From Nitrospinaceae bacterium UBA3496 (GTDB lineage: Bacteria; UBA8248): a stretch of DNA of 11,724 bases. The translations under genes were made by a program, and so were the position numbers. Shown here piece after piece: positions 1-6,793 of the stretch (the first letter of the stretch is position 1; each line of letters starts with the position of its first letter). The stretch lies in assembly GCA_002377645.1 (NCBI GenBank), contig DFQF01000012.1, positions 1 to 11,724 of the forward strand, read 5' to 3'. The notes under the pieces were generated by a model. It was not told the DNA's origin, made no database searches, and saw only the letters and a list, made by a program, of their open reading frames with translations.

Positions 1-339
1 ATCAGTTGGATAATCATCCAAGGAAGACATGTAAGAGTAAATGTTATTCAATATTTCCTTCCAAAATCCTTCATCAAGCCTTTCTATTTTTTTGCAGATT
101 CAATGTGGTTGATTTTTAATATTGTAATGACATACGCTGGCTTTCTATTCTTAGCTGAAGAAATGAATCCACTACAAAGAACAGCCACCTTAGAAATACC
201 AGAACCAATCATACATGCAATTATCCCTATTGGTTTTGGATTAATGTCAATACGATTAATTTTTTATATGTACCGTGTTTATGTAAAAAATGAACCGGAA
301 GTTATCTTTGACACTGAAAAAACTGACGAGGAAGACTAA
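1..339 (+). CDS. dctQ: TRAP transporter small permease, DctQ family (5' end outside window)
   Basis: This is the C-terminal 112 residues of the small membrane subunit of a tripartite ATP-independent periplasmic transporter, which pairs with DctM in the inner membrane. The frame is open from base 1, so the Met codon at 103 is internal and the true start lies upstream. The opening segment, with GRHVRVNV followed by a hydrophobic helix, matches the DctQ pattern in which a H-x-R-V motif precedes the third helix. A later segment (IIHAIIPIGFGLMSIRLIF) fits the last helix, and the acidic tail fits a cytoplasmic C-terminus. The stop codon is 2 bases before dctM, whose ribosome binding site (GAGGAAG, 328-334) lies inside the last codons of this gene, which suggests translational coupling. 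Family assignment rests on this motif and on the adjacent dctM and dctP; the substrate is unknown. Confidence 0.9.
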   Translation: MSWIIIQGRHVRVNVIQYFLPKSFIKPFYFFADSMWLIFNIVMTYAGFLFLAEEMNPLQRTATLEIPEPIIHAIIPIGFGLMSIRLIFYMYRVYVKNEPEVIFDTEKTDEED

Positions 340-341
340 AG

Positions 342-1733
342 ATGAATTTTTTCATTTATGCCATTGAATTCCTCAATATAAATTTTGCTGAACCAATAGT
401 GGCTTTTATGGAACCAGCAAAAAATCTTATAGCTTCAAGTTTCAGCATGCCTACGGTCTTATTGGGTTCACTTGCACTATTTTTAATCTTAAGAGTTCCC
501 ATAGGAATAGCTTTGGGGTTAGGATCAGTCCTAGTTTTTTGGCTAACAGACGAACCTTTTGCAAGCCTAGCACTTTCCTACTATTCTGGTCTGGACAAAT
601 TCCCATTTATAGCCGTACCGATGTTTCTTCTTGCAGGCGCACTTATGGAAAAAGGAGGAATCAGCAAAAGATTGATTTCCATTTCAGACTGTTTTGTTGG
701 GAACGTAAGAGGTGGATTAGCACATGTAACGATTTTGTCTTGCATGCTCTTCGCTGCGATTTCAGGGTCAGGCCCAGCAACTACTGCTGCAGTTGGTGGA
801 TTAATGATTCCCACCATGCTTAGAAGACAATATGACAAGAATTATTCCGGCGCAGTTGCGGCTTGCGGTGGAACTCTCGGTATACTGATTCCACCCAGCA
901 TAGCCATGATAATTTACGGCGTTAGTTCGGACCAATCTATTACACGATTATTTATTGCCGGATTTCTACCTGGAATTTTACTAGGATTTCTTTTAATGGT
1001 AACTGCTTCTATCATGGCCAGGTTCAGTACCGTAATCGAGGAAGACCGTCCATTTTCTTTTCAACATTCCATCGAAACAATTTGGGAAGCAAGATGGGCT
1101 GTTTTTGCCCCTGTGGTAATACTAGGAGGAATATATGGAGGTATCGTTACTCCCACAGAAAGCGCTGTCCTCGCTGTTATTTATGGGTTTGTTATAGGAT
1201 TTTATGTTTACAAAGAATTAGATCTCAAACTAGTAAGAGAGTGCTTAGAAATAGCCACTCTAGTCACTGGAACAATAGCAATTATTTGGGGGGCATCTCT
1301 TGCTTTCGGAGAACTTATAAACATTCATGAGATTCCTCTAATAGTCACCAAATTTATTACTGGAATCACGGAAAATCCTTTCTTTATACTTGTTCTGATC
1401 AGTTTGTTTTTAACATTCGTTGGCATGTGGCTGAATACAATGGCACAAATCATTATTTTAACACCCCTTTTTCTTCCCGTAATCACGCAAGCCAATATAG
1501 ACCCAATTCACTTCGGAATTGTTTTCGTAGTTAACTGCGAAATTGGTTTCTTAACCCCTCCTCTTGGAACAAGTCTTTTTGTTGCAATGGGAATAGCCGA
1601 TACCACGCTAGGACGCATAAGTTTGGCGGTCTTGCCATTTATTGTTTCAATGTTAGTTTGTGTTTTATTGCTTGCATATTTCCCAAGCATTTCACTATTT
1701 TTACCAAACCTAATCCTTGGAGTTGGAAAGTAG
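342..1733 (+). CDS. dctM: TRAP transporter large permease, DctM family
   Basis: This 463-residue inner-membrane subunit is the one that carries solute across the membrane, driven by an ion gradient. It shows the family's landmark blocks: FPFIAVPMFLLAGALMEKGG at residues 87-106, AAISGSGPATTAAVGG at 138-153, the GTLGILIPPSIAMIIYG hairpin at 177-193, PTESA at 271-275, and the second-half hairpin EIGFLTPPLGTSLF at 400-413. The paired hairpins in the two halves are the expected inverted-repeat elevator core. Family members are usually about 425-440 residues; the excess here is an N-terminal lead of about 35 residues before the first clear helix. The start is supported by GAGGAAG 7 bases upstream. 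It lies between dctQ and dctP in one apparent operon. The substrate is not predictable from this subunit. Confidence 0.95.
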   Translation: MNFFIYAIEFLNINFAEPIVAFMEPAKNLIASSFSMPTVLLGSLALFLILRVPIGIALGLGSVLVFWLTDEPFASLALSYYSGLDKFPFIAVPMFLLAGALMEKGGISKRLISISDCFVGNVRGGLAHVTILSCMLFAAISGSGPATTAAVGGLMIPTMLRRQYDKNYSGAVAACGGTLGILIPPSIAMIIYGVSSDQSITRLFIAGFLPGILLGFLLMVTASIMARFSTVIEEDRPFSFQHSIETIWEARWAVFAPVVILGGIYGGIVTPTESAVLAVIYGFVIGFYVYKELDLKLVRECLEIATLVTGTIAIIWGASLAFGELINIHEIPLIVTKFITGITENPFFILVLISLFLTFVGMWLNTMAQIIILTPLFLPVITQANIDPIHFGIVFVVNCEIGFLTPPLGTSLFVAMGIADTTLGRISLAVLPFIVSMLVCVLLLAYFPSISLFLPNLILGVGK

Positions 1734-1764
1734 CAACTTATAACTTTTATTTGGAGGAACTTCT

Positions 1765-2781
1765 ATGAAATTTTGTTCAAGAAGAGTAATAGGTACTTTC
1801 ACAATAGCTTTTTTCGTTGTTGCAAGTTTCTTAGCAATTGCGCCTAAAGTGGATGCTGCAAAAAAAAAGGTAATGAAATTTTCACATAATCAACCCCCTA
1901 GGCCAAATGCTATTTGGCAAGCTGCAGCAACTACATTTCAAAACTTTCTCAGGATCCATTCTAAAGGGAAATTAGATACTAAGATCTTCCCCGCTTCCCA
2001 GCTTGGTTGGGATAGACAAGTTGCGAAAAAAGTGAAAATGGGTTCCGTACAGATGCAACTTGTAGTTCTTAACAATCTTTCTCAGTTTGACCAAAGACTC
2101 GACATTCTTACGCTCCCATTTATGATAGGAAGCTTTGAAGGTGCCCACAAAGTACTTAATAGCGATATTGCAAATAAATTAATGACGGATTTCAGAAAGA
2201 AAACTGGTATACGTATGCTCGCATTGATTGCAGGTGCGTTCAGGAATATGATGAATAGCAAACATCCCATTAACAAACCTTCAGACTTAGGTGACTTAAA
2301 AATGAGGATCGCTAAAAATCCAATAATGATAGGAACTTACAAATCTTTAGGTGGAAGTACAATTGGGATGAAAGGTAGTGAACTCTATAGTGCACTTAGC
2401 ACCGGCGCAGTAGACGGTCACGATGGTGGCACAGCATGGGCATATGGTATGAAGTTTCACGAAGTAGCAAAACATATGGCAGTTACCATGCATCAGCTAG
2501 TTTCTGGATCTTTAATCATCAATGAAAAATACTACCAAAAACTTCCAAAAAATCTTCAAGCAGCAGTACAAAAAGCAGCTAGAGACACAGCTGCATGGAG
2601 CAACAAATACTGTCAAGCGCAACATGATTACGCAATTTCAGAATTCAAGAAAGCAGGACTTAAAATTACAAATCCAAACTTAGCCCCTTTCCAAAATGCT
2701 GTTGCCCCAGTCTACAAACAATTTGCAGACAGAGTAGGCGGAATGGCACTTATAAAAAAAGTGCAGGAAATGGGAAAATAG
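1765..2781 (+). CDS. dctP: TRAP transporter periplasmic solute-binding protein, DctP family
   Basis: This 338-residue extracytoplasmic binding protein delivers solute to DctQM. Residues 1-31 form a Sec signal peptide: a basic start with RR at 6-7, a hydrophobic core, and a likely signal peptidase I site after VDA at 29-31. Cys4 is too early to be a lipobox. The mature protein shows the family landmarks ASQLGWDRQ (77-85), DILTLPFMI (113-121), LKMRIAKNP (178-186), where Arg181 aligns by eye with the conserved carboxylate-binding arginine, and ELYSALSTGAVDG (206-218). These support a carboxylate-containing ligand without naming it. The start has a strong GGAGG at 1753-1757, 7 bases upstream. The gene lies 31 bases after dctM, giving order Q-M-P, and a hairpin follows it. 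A TAXI-type binding protein is unlikely because these motifs are those of DctP. Confidence 0.94.
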   Translation: MKFCSRRVIGTFTIAFFVVASFLAIAPKVDAAKKKVMKFSHNQPPRPNAIWQAAATTFQNFLRIHSKGKLDTKIFPASQLGWDRQVAKKVKMGSVQMQLVVLNNLSQFDQRLDILTLPFMIGSFEGAHKVLNSDIANKLMTDFRKKTGIRMLALIAGAFRNMMNSKHPINKPSDLGDLKMRIAKNPIMIGTYKSLGGSTIGMKGSELYSALSTGAVDGHDGGTAWAYGMKFHEVAKHMAVTMHQLVSGSLIINEKYYQKLPKNLQAAVQKAARDTAAWSNKYCQAQHDYAISEFKKAGLKITNPNLAPFQNAVAPVYKQFADRVGGMALIKKVQEMGK

Positions 2782-2802
2782 CATCATAGACTGTACAGGT
2801 TT

Positions 2803-2836
2803 TTGGCGCTCTTCTAAATCAGAAGAGCGCCAATTT
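2803..2836 (+). terminator. Perfect 13-bp hairpin after dctP, probable rho-independent terminator or mRNA stabiliser
   Basis: Bases 2803-2815 (TTGGCGCTCTTCT) pair without mismatch with 2821-2833 around a 5-base loop (AAATC). Only TTT followed by CAT comes after the stem, so the U-tract is short. The hairpin begins 21 bases after the dctP stop and ends 22 bases before the SDR start. It could be a terminator, a leaky terminator that lowers SDR expression, or a 3' stabiliser that keeps binding-protein mRNA abundant. The structure is seen directly; its role is inferred. Confidence 0.7.
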
Positions 2837-2855
2837 CATACAAGAAAGGATAAAC

Positions 2856-3620
2856 ATGAGCAACAAAGATTTTGAAGGACAGAACGCAATCGTGACAGGT
2901 GGAGCGACAGGCATCGGTGAATCTACAGCTAGGATACTTGCAGATAGAGGTGCAACGGTAACGATTTTTGATATCAATCAAGAAGGAGCTGAAAGAGTCT
3001 CTTCTTCTATTAATGAAAATGGAGGCAAAGCATTCCCTTCTATTACGGATCTCACGAATTGGGAAGCCACAGAAAAAGCTGTGAAAGAGGCAAAATCAAG
3101 AGAAAATCGTTTAGACGTGGTAGTGCACAGCGCAGGAGGATTTCCTAAATACGTAAGTTTACTAGACTGCCCCGTTGAAACCTGGGAAGGAATTCTAAAC
3201 TCAAATCTTAAATCCATGTTTTATCTATTAAAAGCAGCAGCACCACTCATGATTGAGAATAAGTACGGCAGATTCGTATCTCTTTCAAGTATGGCAGCTA
3301 GAAGTGGCACAAATCCTAATCCGCCGCATTATACTGCCGCGAAAGGCGGAGTTCTGGCACTAACAAGACAAGCAGCTCTTGAACTTGGAAAATACAACAT
3401 TACCGTGAATGCAGTTGCACCCGCCAATGTAAATAGCCCAAGAGGACTTGCGAATAGAACCGAGGAAAGAATTGCTCATATAGAAAGCACCTCTCCCATG
3501 AGAAGACTATGTGAACCTGATGAAATAGCTTCAGCTGTTGTTTTTTTATGTAGTAAAGAGGCAGGATATGTTACAGGAGCTACTTTGGATGTAAACGGCG
3601 GCGCCACAATGGCCCCATGA
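2856..3620 (+). CDS. Classical short-chain dehydrogenase/reductase (SDR), probably NAD-dependent
   Basis: This 254-residue protein has the standard length and Rossmann fold of a classical SDR that interconverts an alcohol and a ketone. The cofactor motif TGGATGIG lies at residues 14-21, and Asp39 ends the second beta strand, which usually favours NAD over NADP. Catalytic residues by alignment are Asn117, Ser145, Tyr159 and Lys163 (YTAAK). The C-terminal GYVTGATLDVNGG block is typical of FabG-like enzymes. The usual NNAG motif reads HSAG at 91-94, so the Asn that normally stabilises the sheet is replaced. The ATG is supported by AAAGGA 5 bases upstream. It follows the TRAP genes in the same direction beyond a hairpin and may act on the imported solute, but the substrate is unknown. 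A 3-oxoacyl-ACP reductase role is less likely given the Asp39 and the context. Confidence 0.9.
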   Translation: MSNKDFEGQNAIVTGGATGIGESTARILADRGATVTIFDINQEGAERVSSSINENGGKAFPSITDLTNWEATEKAVKEAKSRENRLDVVVHSAGGFPKYVSLLDCPVETWEGILNSNLKSMFYLLKAAAPLMIENKYGRFVSLSSMAARSGTNPNPPHYTAAKGGVLALTRQAALELGKYNITVNAVAPANVNSPRGLANRTEERIAHIESTSPMRRLCEPDEIASAVVFLCSKEAGYVTGATLDVNGGATMAP

Positions 3621-3626
3621 TCTTAG

Positions 3627-4412
3627 TTAAGGTTTTCTGGCCTCTACATAAAGGGTGGTTGCAACGCGGTGTGGATCTGATTGATCTATTTTCTTAAAAT
3701 CGTTCTCTTCGCTTTCGTTTGAACCTGTAGTTTTAATACTTACAAAACCAGCTTCTTTGAGAATAAATTCAAAAGTTTCGAAATCGTAAAGAAATTGATG
3801 TTGATTTCCTGCTACAAGATCATTGCATCGCATCATTTTGGTTTGACCTTCCCTCAGGTTTACGAAATGAGGATTCTCTTCCTTTTGATTATTCGATGTA
3901 TATCCAGAAAGAAGAGTTTCGCCATCTGGAACACCAATTCTAATTACTCCTCCTGTATCTAAAAGTTCAAAGCAATTAGGTAGAATTACTTCTCTGACAA
4001 TGTACAATGGAATATGTTCAAAAAAGTGCTCTGAGTAAATAGATTTTGCTGAACCTTCACTTAAAGGGAGACCTTTTCGAACATCTAAAACAAGAACTTC
4101 TGTTCCAGAAGTTAATTTCGGGGGATAACAGTCTACATTAAGCCAATTTTCTTTTAGTGTATTTCCGCAACCAAGATGAATTTTCAGATCAGACAATTTC
4201 CTTAATCTTCTAATTTTCGAACGATAACGTAAACTTAAAAAACACCTGACCCTTAAAATAAGCATATCTAACTCATAACGGAAGATGGTACTTAAATGAC
4301 GAGGAAATCCTATAAATATCCAAATTTTTTTTGAAAATACTCGAAGTGATTTAGGTAAAAAGCAATACGGAGACCACGTCTCTTTTACCTGATGTAATTT
4401 CTCTTTTTCCAT
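3627..4412 (-). CDS. Class I SAM-dependent methyltransferase
   Basis: This 261-residue protein carries an S-adenosylmethionine-binding Rossmann core: HLGCGN at residues 79-84 (motif I), Asp94 ending the next strand in LNVD, LDVRKGLP at 109-116, and SEHFFEHI at 127-134, resembling the EHVLEH-type motif of methyltransferases next to glycosyltransferases. LLDTGGVIRIGVPD at 150-163 is the post-motif strand. The first 75 or so residues are basic, with a hydrophobic stretch (WIFIGF), and match no domain I know; they may contact membrane or substrate. It converges on the SDR with 6 bases between stop codons. The upstream spacer is shared with the divergent tRNA. Only a weak Shine-Dalgarno (GAGTG/GAAG) precedes the ATG, so a slightly later start is possible. 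Target unknown; a sugar or lipid-linked saccharide is plausible from context only. Confidence 0.82.
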   Translation of the reverse strand: MEKEKLHQVKETWSPYCFLPKSLRVFSKKIWIFIGFPRHLSTIFRYELDMLILRVRCFLSLRYRSKIRRLRKLSDLKIHLGCGNTLKENWLNVDCYPPKLTSGTEVLVLDVRKGLPLSEGSAKSIYSEHFFEHIPLYIVREVILPNCFELLDTGGVIRIGVPDGETLLSGYTSNNQKEENPHFVNLREGQTKMMRCNDLVAGNQHQFLYDFETFEFILKEAGFVSIKTTGSNESEENDFKKIDQSDPHRVATTLYVEARKP

Positions 4413-4432
4413 ACTTCACTCAAAAAGATTTT

Positions 4433-4445
4433 AAAAAAATTTTTT
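4433..4445. promoter_or_regulatory. A7T6 tract in divergent intergenic spacer
   Basis: A run of seven A followed by six T lies between the methyltransferase start and the tRNA promoter. Such A-tracts bend DNA and often sit upstream of stable-RNA promoters. It could equally be ordinary AT-rich spacer. The sequence is plain; the function is a guess. Confidence 0.25.
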
Positions 4446-4518
4446 CATTCACTAAGATGTAGTTAGCCATATTTTTTCAAATTAGACAACAAACTAAAAA
4501 ATCAACATGTAAATCCAC

Positions 4519-4546
4519 TTGACGCCTATAGAAGTTCGTGTAAATT
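4519..4546 (+). promoter_or_regulatory. Sigma-70-like promoter for tRNA-Glu
   Basis: A -35 hexamer TTGACG (4519-4524, 5 of 6 to consensus) and a -10 candidate TAAATT (4541-4546, 4 of 6) are separated by 16 bases. Initiation would fall near 4553, about 9 bases before the mature tRNA 5' end. Position and spacing fit a tRNA promoter well. Confidence 0.6.
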
Positions 4547-4561
4547 TAACATAAATTTAGT

Positions 4562-4636
4562 GGCCCCTTCGTCTAGCGGTCAGGACACTGGCCTCTCACG
4601 CCAGGAACAGGGGTTCGAGTCCCCTAGGGGTCACCA
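4562..4636 (+). tRNA. tRNA-Glu (anticodon CTC)
   Basis: The 75-base cloverleaf folds completely. The acceptor GGCCCCT pairs with AGGGGTC, with one G-T wobble. The D stem is GTCT/GGAC, and the anticodon stem CTGGC/GCCAG carries loop CTCTCAC with anticodon CTC at 4595-4597. A 4-base variable region is followed by T stem AGGGG/CCCCT with loop TTCGAGT, discriminator A, and an encoded CCA at 4634-4636. The D-arm and T-arm sequences closely match bacterial tRNA-Glu. CTC reads GAG only, so a separate TTC isoacceptor is expected elsewhere. No clear terminator follows, so processing from a longer transcript is possible. Any open frame that runs through this gene is spurious in its tRNA part. Confidence 0.97.
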
Positions 4637-4658
4637 ATTAGAGAAAAGGAGGATAAAC

Positions 4659-4829
4659 ATTTCGAACAATGCTTTCGTTACAAAAATAACTTCATCTCCA
4701 ATCATTCAAATACTAGTTTTCGTATGGGTGCTGACTATGAATTTCCTTTACTACAATCAATTAAGAGAACTCTTTTACCCAACCTTACAAAAAATATTCT
4801 CTTTCACAGGTATTTCCCTACCGTTTTAA
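4659..4829 (+). CDS. Possible small membrane peptide with non-standard ATT start (doubtful)
   Basis: Immediately after the tRNA there is an ideal Shine-Dalgarno sequence AAAGGAGG (4645-4652). Six bases later, where a start codon would sit, the codon is ATT (4659-4661), the rare initiator known from infC. The frame runs 56 codons to TAA and contains a hydrophobic segment (PIIQILVFVWVLTMNFLYY) suitable as one membrane helix, followed by an aromatic, mildly basic tail. In-frame GTG (4728) and ATG (4737) lack a ribosome binding site and would cut the helix. It may be a real small protein, a gene whose ATG decayed to ATT, or chance. I recognise no family. The rest of the 4637-4952 spacer holds only the promoter at 4868-4896. 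Confidence 0.2.
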   Translation: MSNNAFVTKITSSPIIQILVFVWVLTMNFLYYNQLRELFYPTLQKIFSFTGISLPF

Positions 4830-4867
4830 ATTTGGAAAATATTTCAAGAAACACATTCTACCTTTAC

Positions 4868-4896
4868 TTGATGAACATTATAAAGTCAGATAGAAT
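4868..4896 (+). promoter_or_regulatory. Sigma-70-like promoter for the tandem membrane-protein genes
   Basis: TTGATG (4868-4873, 4 of 6 to TTGACA) and TAGAAT (4891-4896, 5 of 6 to TATAAT) are separated by exactly 17 bases. Initiation would be near 4903. That leaves only about 11 bases before the first ATG at 4914, which has no ribosome binding site, but about 50 bases before the TTG at 4953, which does have one. Confidence 0.55.
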
Positions 4897-4937
4897 TTTC
4901 ACATAATCGCTCGATGTTCCCCTGCAAAAACATACCT

Positions 4938-4943
4938 AAAGGA
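4938..4943 (+). promoter_or_regulatory. Ribosome binding site that points to a TTG start
   Basis: AAAGGA lies 9 bases before an in-frame TTG at 4953. Neither ATG at 4914 nor ATG at 4965 has a Shine-Dalgarno sequence. Starting at 4953 also makes the N-terminus about as long as that of the downstream paralogue. Confidence 0.45.
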
Positions 4944-4952
4944 ATTCTCTTT

Positions 4953-6764
4953 TTGCCTGAATCTATGCAACAAAAAACTCCGACTACCTTAGATTGTTTT
5001 TCAGCAATAGGCATTTTACTCTTCGTTCTTTTAACGTTCATAGGAGAAGGAAGACTTCGCTTAGAAGATTATACAGAGGTAGTACATGCATTTGGTGCTG
5101 GAGGCAATCATGAAAATCTCACTACAATTTTAAGGAGATCTCTTGACCCAAACTATCTAACTGGAGACATATATGCAGATAGCTTGAAATATTTTTTCAT
5201 TCCGTTTGTGGAAGGTCTGAAATTTTTTTATGGATTGGGCTTCGATTTCAACATTCAGTCTATTGTGTTGCAATGGACTGGAAGAATTGCTTACCTCACC
5301 TCTATTTTCTATCTTTGCAGATATCTTGTTCCTTCAAAGATAGCCCCCTGGATAGTTTTTATTTTCCTTATTCGTTCTAGACTTATAATTGGAGAGTTTC
5401 CTGTTCTAAGTTATTTCGATCCGAACATGGAAATATCCATGGCTTTCTGTCTGTTTTCATTACTCTTTTTTTTAAAAGGCAAAAAAGAGCTTGCTGCATG
5501 CTTAGCATCCATCGGGACCATCTTTCACTATAGATTTCCAATTTTTCTTTTATTTTTCTATCTAATTTGGCTTGTTTTTTATTGGAGAGAACTATCTTTA
5601 AAAACAATCTTACTTTCTTTATTTGGTGCAATACTTTTTTCATTACCTCTCCTTTATTTAATGCTTCCGGTTGCTTTTCATCAAACCAATCCAGCTGAAA
5701 ATGAAATAATGCGGCGTATTATTTTTTCAGCAATAGCTAACGAATTCGCTCCATTCACAACTTTAACGCACGTATGGCCTAGATACTCTTTCCTTTTTTT
5801 CACTAGCTTTTTAGGTACTTGCTATTTTTATAAATCAAAAGAAAAATATTCGAGAAACATACAAAGAGTTCTTTCACTCTTTCTTTATTTCACGATTATT
5901 CTAACTCTCTTTCAATTTATTTTTACAGAGATAACTCTGAGCCTTTTATTTCTTCAACTACAAACAAATAGAATTCTGCAAATTTGGATAATTATAGGAA
6001 CGATTTGGTCTTGTCAGTGGTTTTTGAAAATAATTGAGGAACCAAATAATTACAAAACCAAAGTATCCGTTCTTCTTTTTATGATTTGTTTGTTTTTCTC
6101 AGATACACTCTTTAGCCTGCAAATATCAACTTTCAAAATATTTCCAGCATTCGTCTTAAGTGTATTTTTTCTTTTATGTGTTTTTATTTTTTCTAAGTAT
6201 CCAACTTCTAATTTTTTAAACCATAGCAAGACTAACCTGATCTTTGTTTTAGTTTTCTTTTTCACAACTTCAGGTCTTTTTGTTGCCAGAATAATACAAA
6301 ACTCTTCTGACAGATGGAAAGAATTAGATGACTGGAAATCTATACAACTGTGGGCAAAATCAAATACACCCAAAGACTCTGTTTTTTTTAATCCTAGTGG
6401 TATTGGAGGATTTAGAATTTTTTCTGAGAGGACACATGTAGGTGCACTATACGACCTACATTTATCACTATCATTAGACCCTAGCAAAACTCATGTAATT
6501 CACCAACGACTCAATGACATTGAATTTCCAATAGTCAAATCTATAGACACAAGACATCTATCATGGCAAAAAAACTCGAAAAGATTCGAATCTATACATA
6601 ATGAATTATTAAATGAAGAAAAATATTTATCTATTATCAAAAAAGTAAAATTTGATTACATTATCAGAAGGAGTAATAAACCTTTAAAATTCAAAGAAGT
6701 CTATTCCAACAAATCCTTTATCGCTTACAAAATCGATAGGAAGAAAGATAGACCTTTTAAATAA
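4953..6764 (+). CDS. Large polytopic membrane protein, GT-C-like, copy 1 of a tandem pair
   Basis: This protein of about 603 residues (616 if counted from ATG 4914; that numbering is used here) has roughly 11-13 hydrophobic helices from residue 30 to 460, then a soluble tail of about 155 residues. Conserved with its neighbour are GEGRLRLED (44-52), GAGGNHENL (61-69), GEFPVLSYFDPNMEI (160-174), FHYRFP (204-209), SAIANEFAPF (272-281), TEITLSL (338-344), QTNRILQ (350-356) and, in the tail, DDWKSIQLWA (472-481), NTPKDSVFF (484-492) and GFRIFSERTHVG (499-510). A Glu-Asp pair in the loop after the first helix followed by many helices and a soluble C-terminus is the layout of GT-C glycosyltransferases. 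The tail resembles uncharacterised GT-C-like proteins of the DUF6798 type as I remember them. Function is unproven. Composition is markedly AT-rich. Confidence 0.85.
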   Translation: MPESMQQKTPTTLDCFSAIGILLFVLLTFIGEGRLRLEDYTEVVHAFGAGGNHENLTTILRRSLDPNYLTGDIYADSLKYFFIPFVEGLKFFYGLGFDFNIQSIVLQWTGRIAYLTSIFYLCRYLVPSKIAPWIVFIFLIRSRLIIGEFPVLSYFDPNMEISMAFCLFSLLFFLKGKKELAACLASIGTIFHYRFPIFLLFFYLIWLVFYWRELSLKTILLSLFGAILFSLPLLYLMLPVAFHQTNPAENEIMRRIIFSAIANEFAPFTTLTHVWPRYSFLFFTSFLGTCYFYKSKEKYSRNIQRVLSLFLYFTIILTLFQFIFTEITLSLLFLQLQTNRILQIWIIIGTIWSCQWFLKIIEEPNNYKTKVSVLLFMICLFFSDTLFSLQISTFKIFPAFVLSVFFLLCVFIFSKYPTSNFLNHSKTNLIFVLVFFFTTSGLFVARIIQNSSDRWKELDDWKSIQLWAKSNTPKDSVFFNPSGIGGFRIFSERTHVGALYDLHLSLSLDPSKTHVIHQRLNDIEFPIVKSIDTRHLSWQKNSKRFESIHNELLNEEKYLSIIKKVKFDYIIRRSNKPLKFKEVYSNKSFIAYKIDRKKDRPFK

Positions 6765-6781
6765 ACTTAAAAAAAGTGCAC

Positions 6782-6786
6782 GAGGA
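6782..6786 (+). promoter_or_regulatory. Ribosome binding site that points to a TTG start in the second paralogue
   Basis: GAGGA lies 7 bases before TTG at 6794. The earlier in-frame GTG at 6776 has only an A-rich stretch upstream, and the GAGGA itself would lie inside its coding sequence. The TTG is therefore the better start. Confidence 0.5.
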
Positions 6787-6793
6787 AAAACGT

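Noticed and set aside
1717..1744. Possible promoter before dctP (TTGGAG, 16 bases, TATAAC)
   Set aside because: The -35 match is only 3 of 6 and the start point would fall almost on the ribosome binding site, so a dctP-specific promoter is not supported.
4560..4658. Open reading frame from an ATG-like start at 4560 running through the tRNA
   Set aside because: The first part is the tRNA-Glu gene itself and cannot be a protein start; only the portion after 4659 was considered, and weakly.
4724..4906. 60-residue plus-strand frame after the tRNA
   Set aside because: It starts at GTG without a ribosome binding site, shows no recognisable domain, and runs through the promoter at 4868-4896.
6050..6487. 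145-residue minus-strand frame inside the first paralogue
   Set aside because: It is a shadow frame within a conserved coding gene; its translation has low complexity (Lys-rich runs) and no domain.
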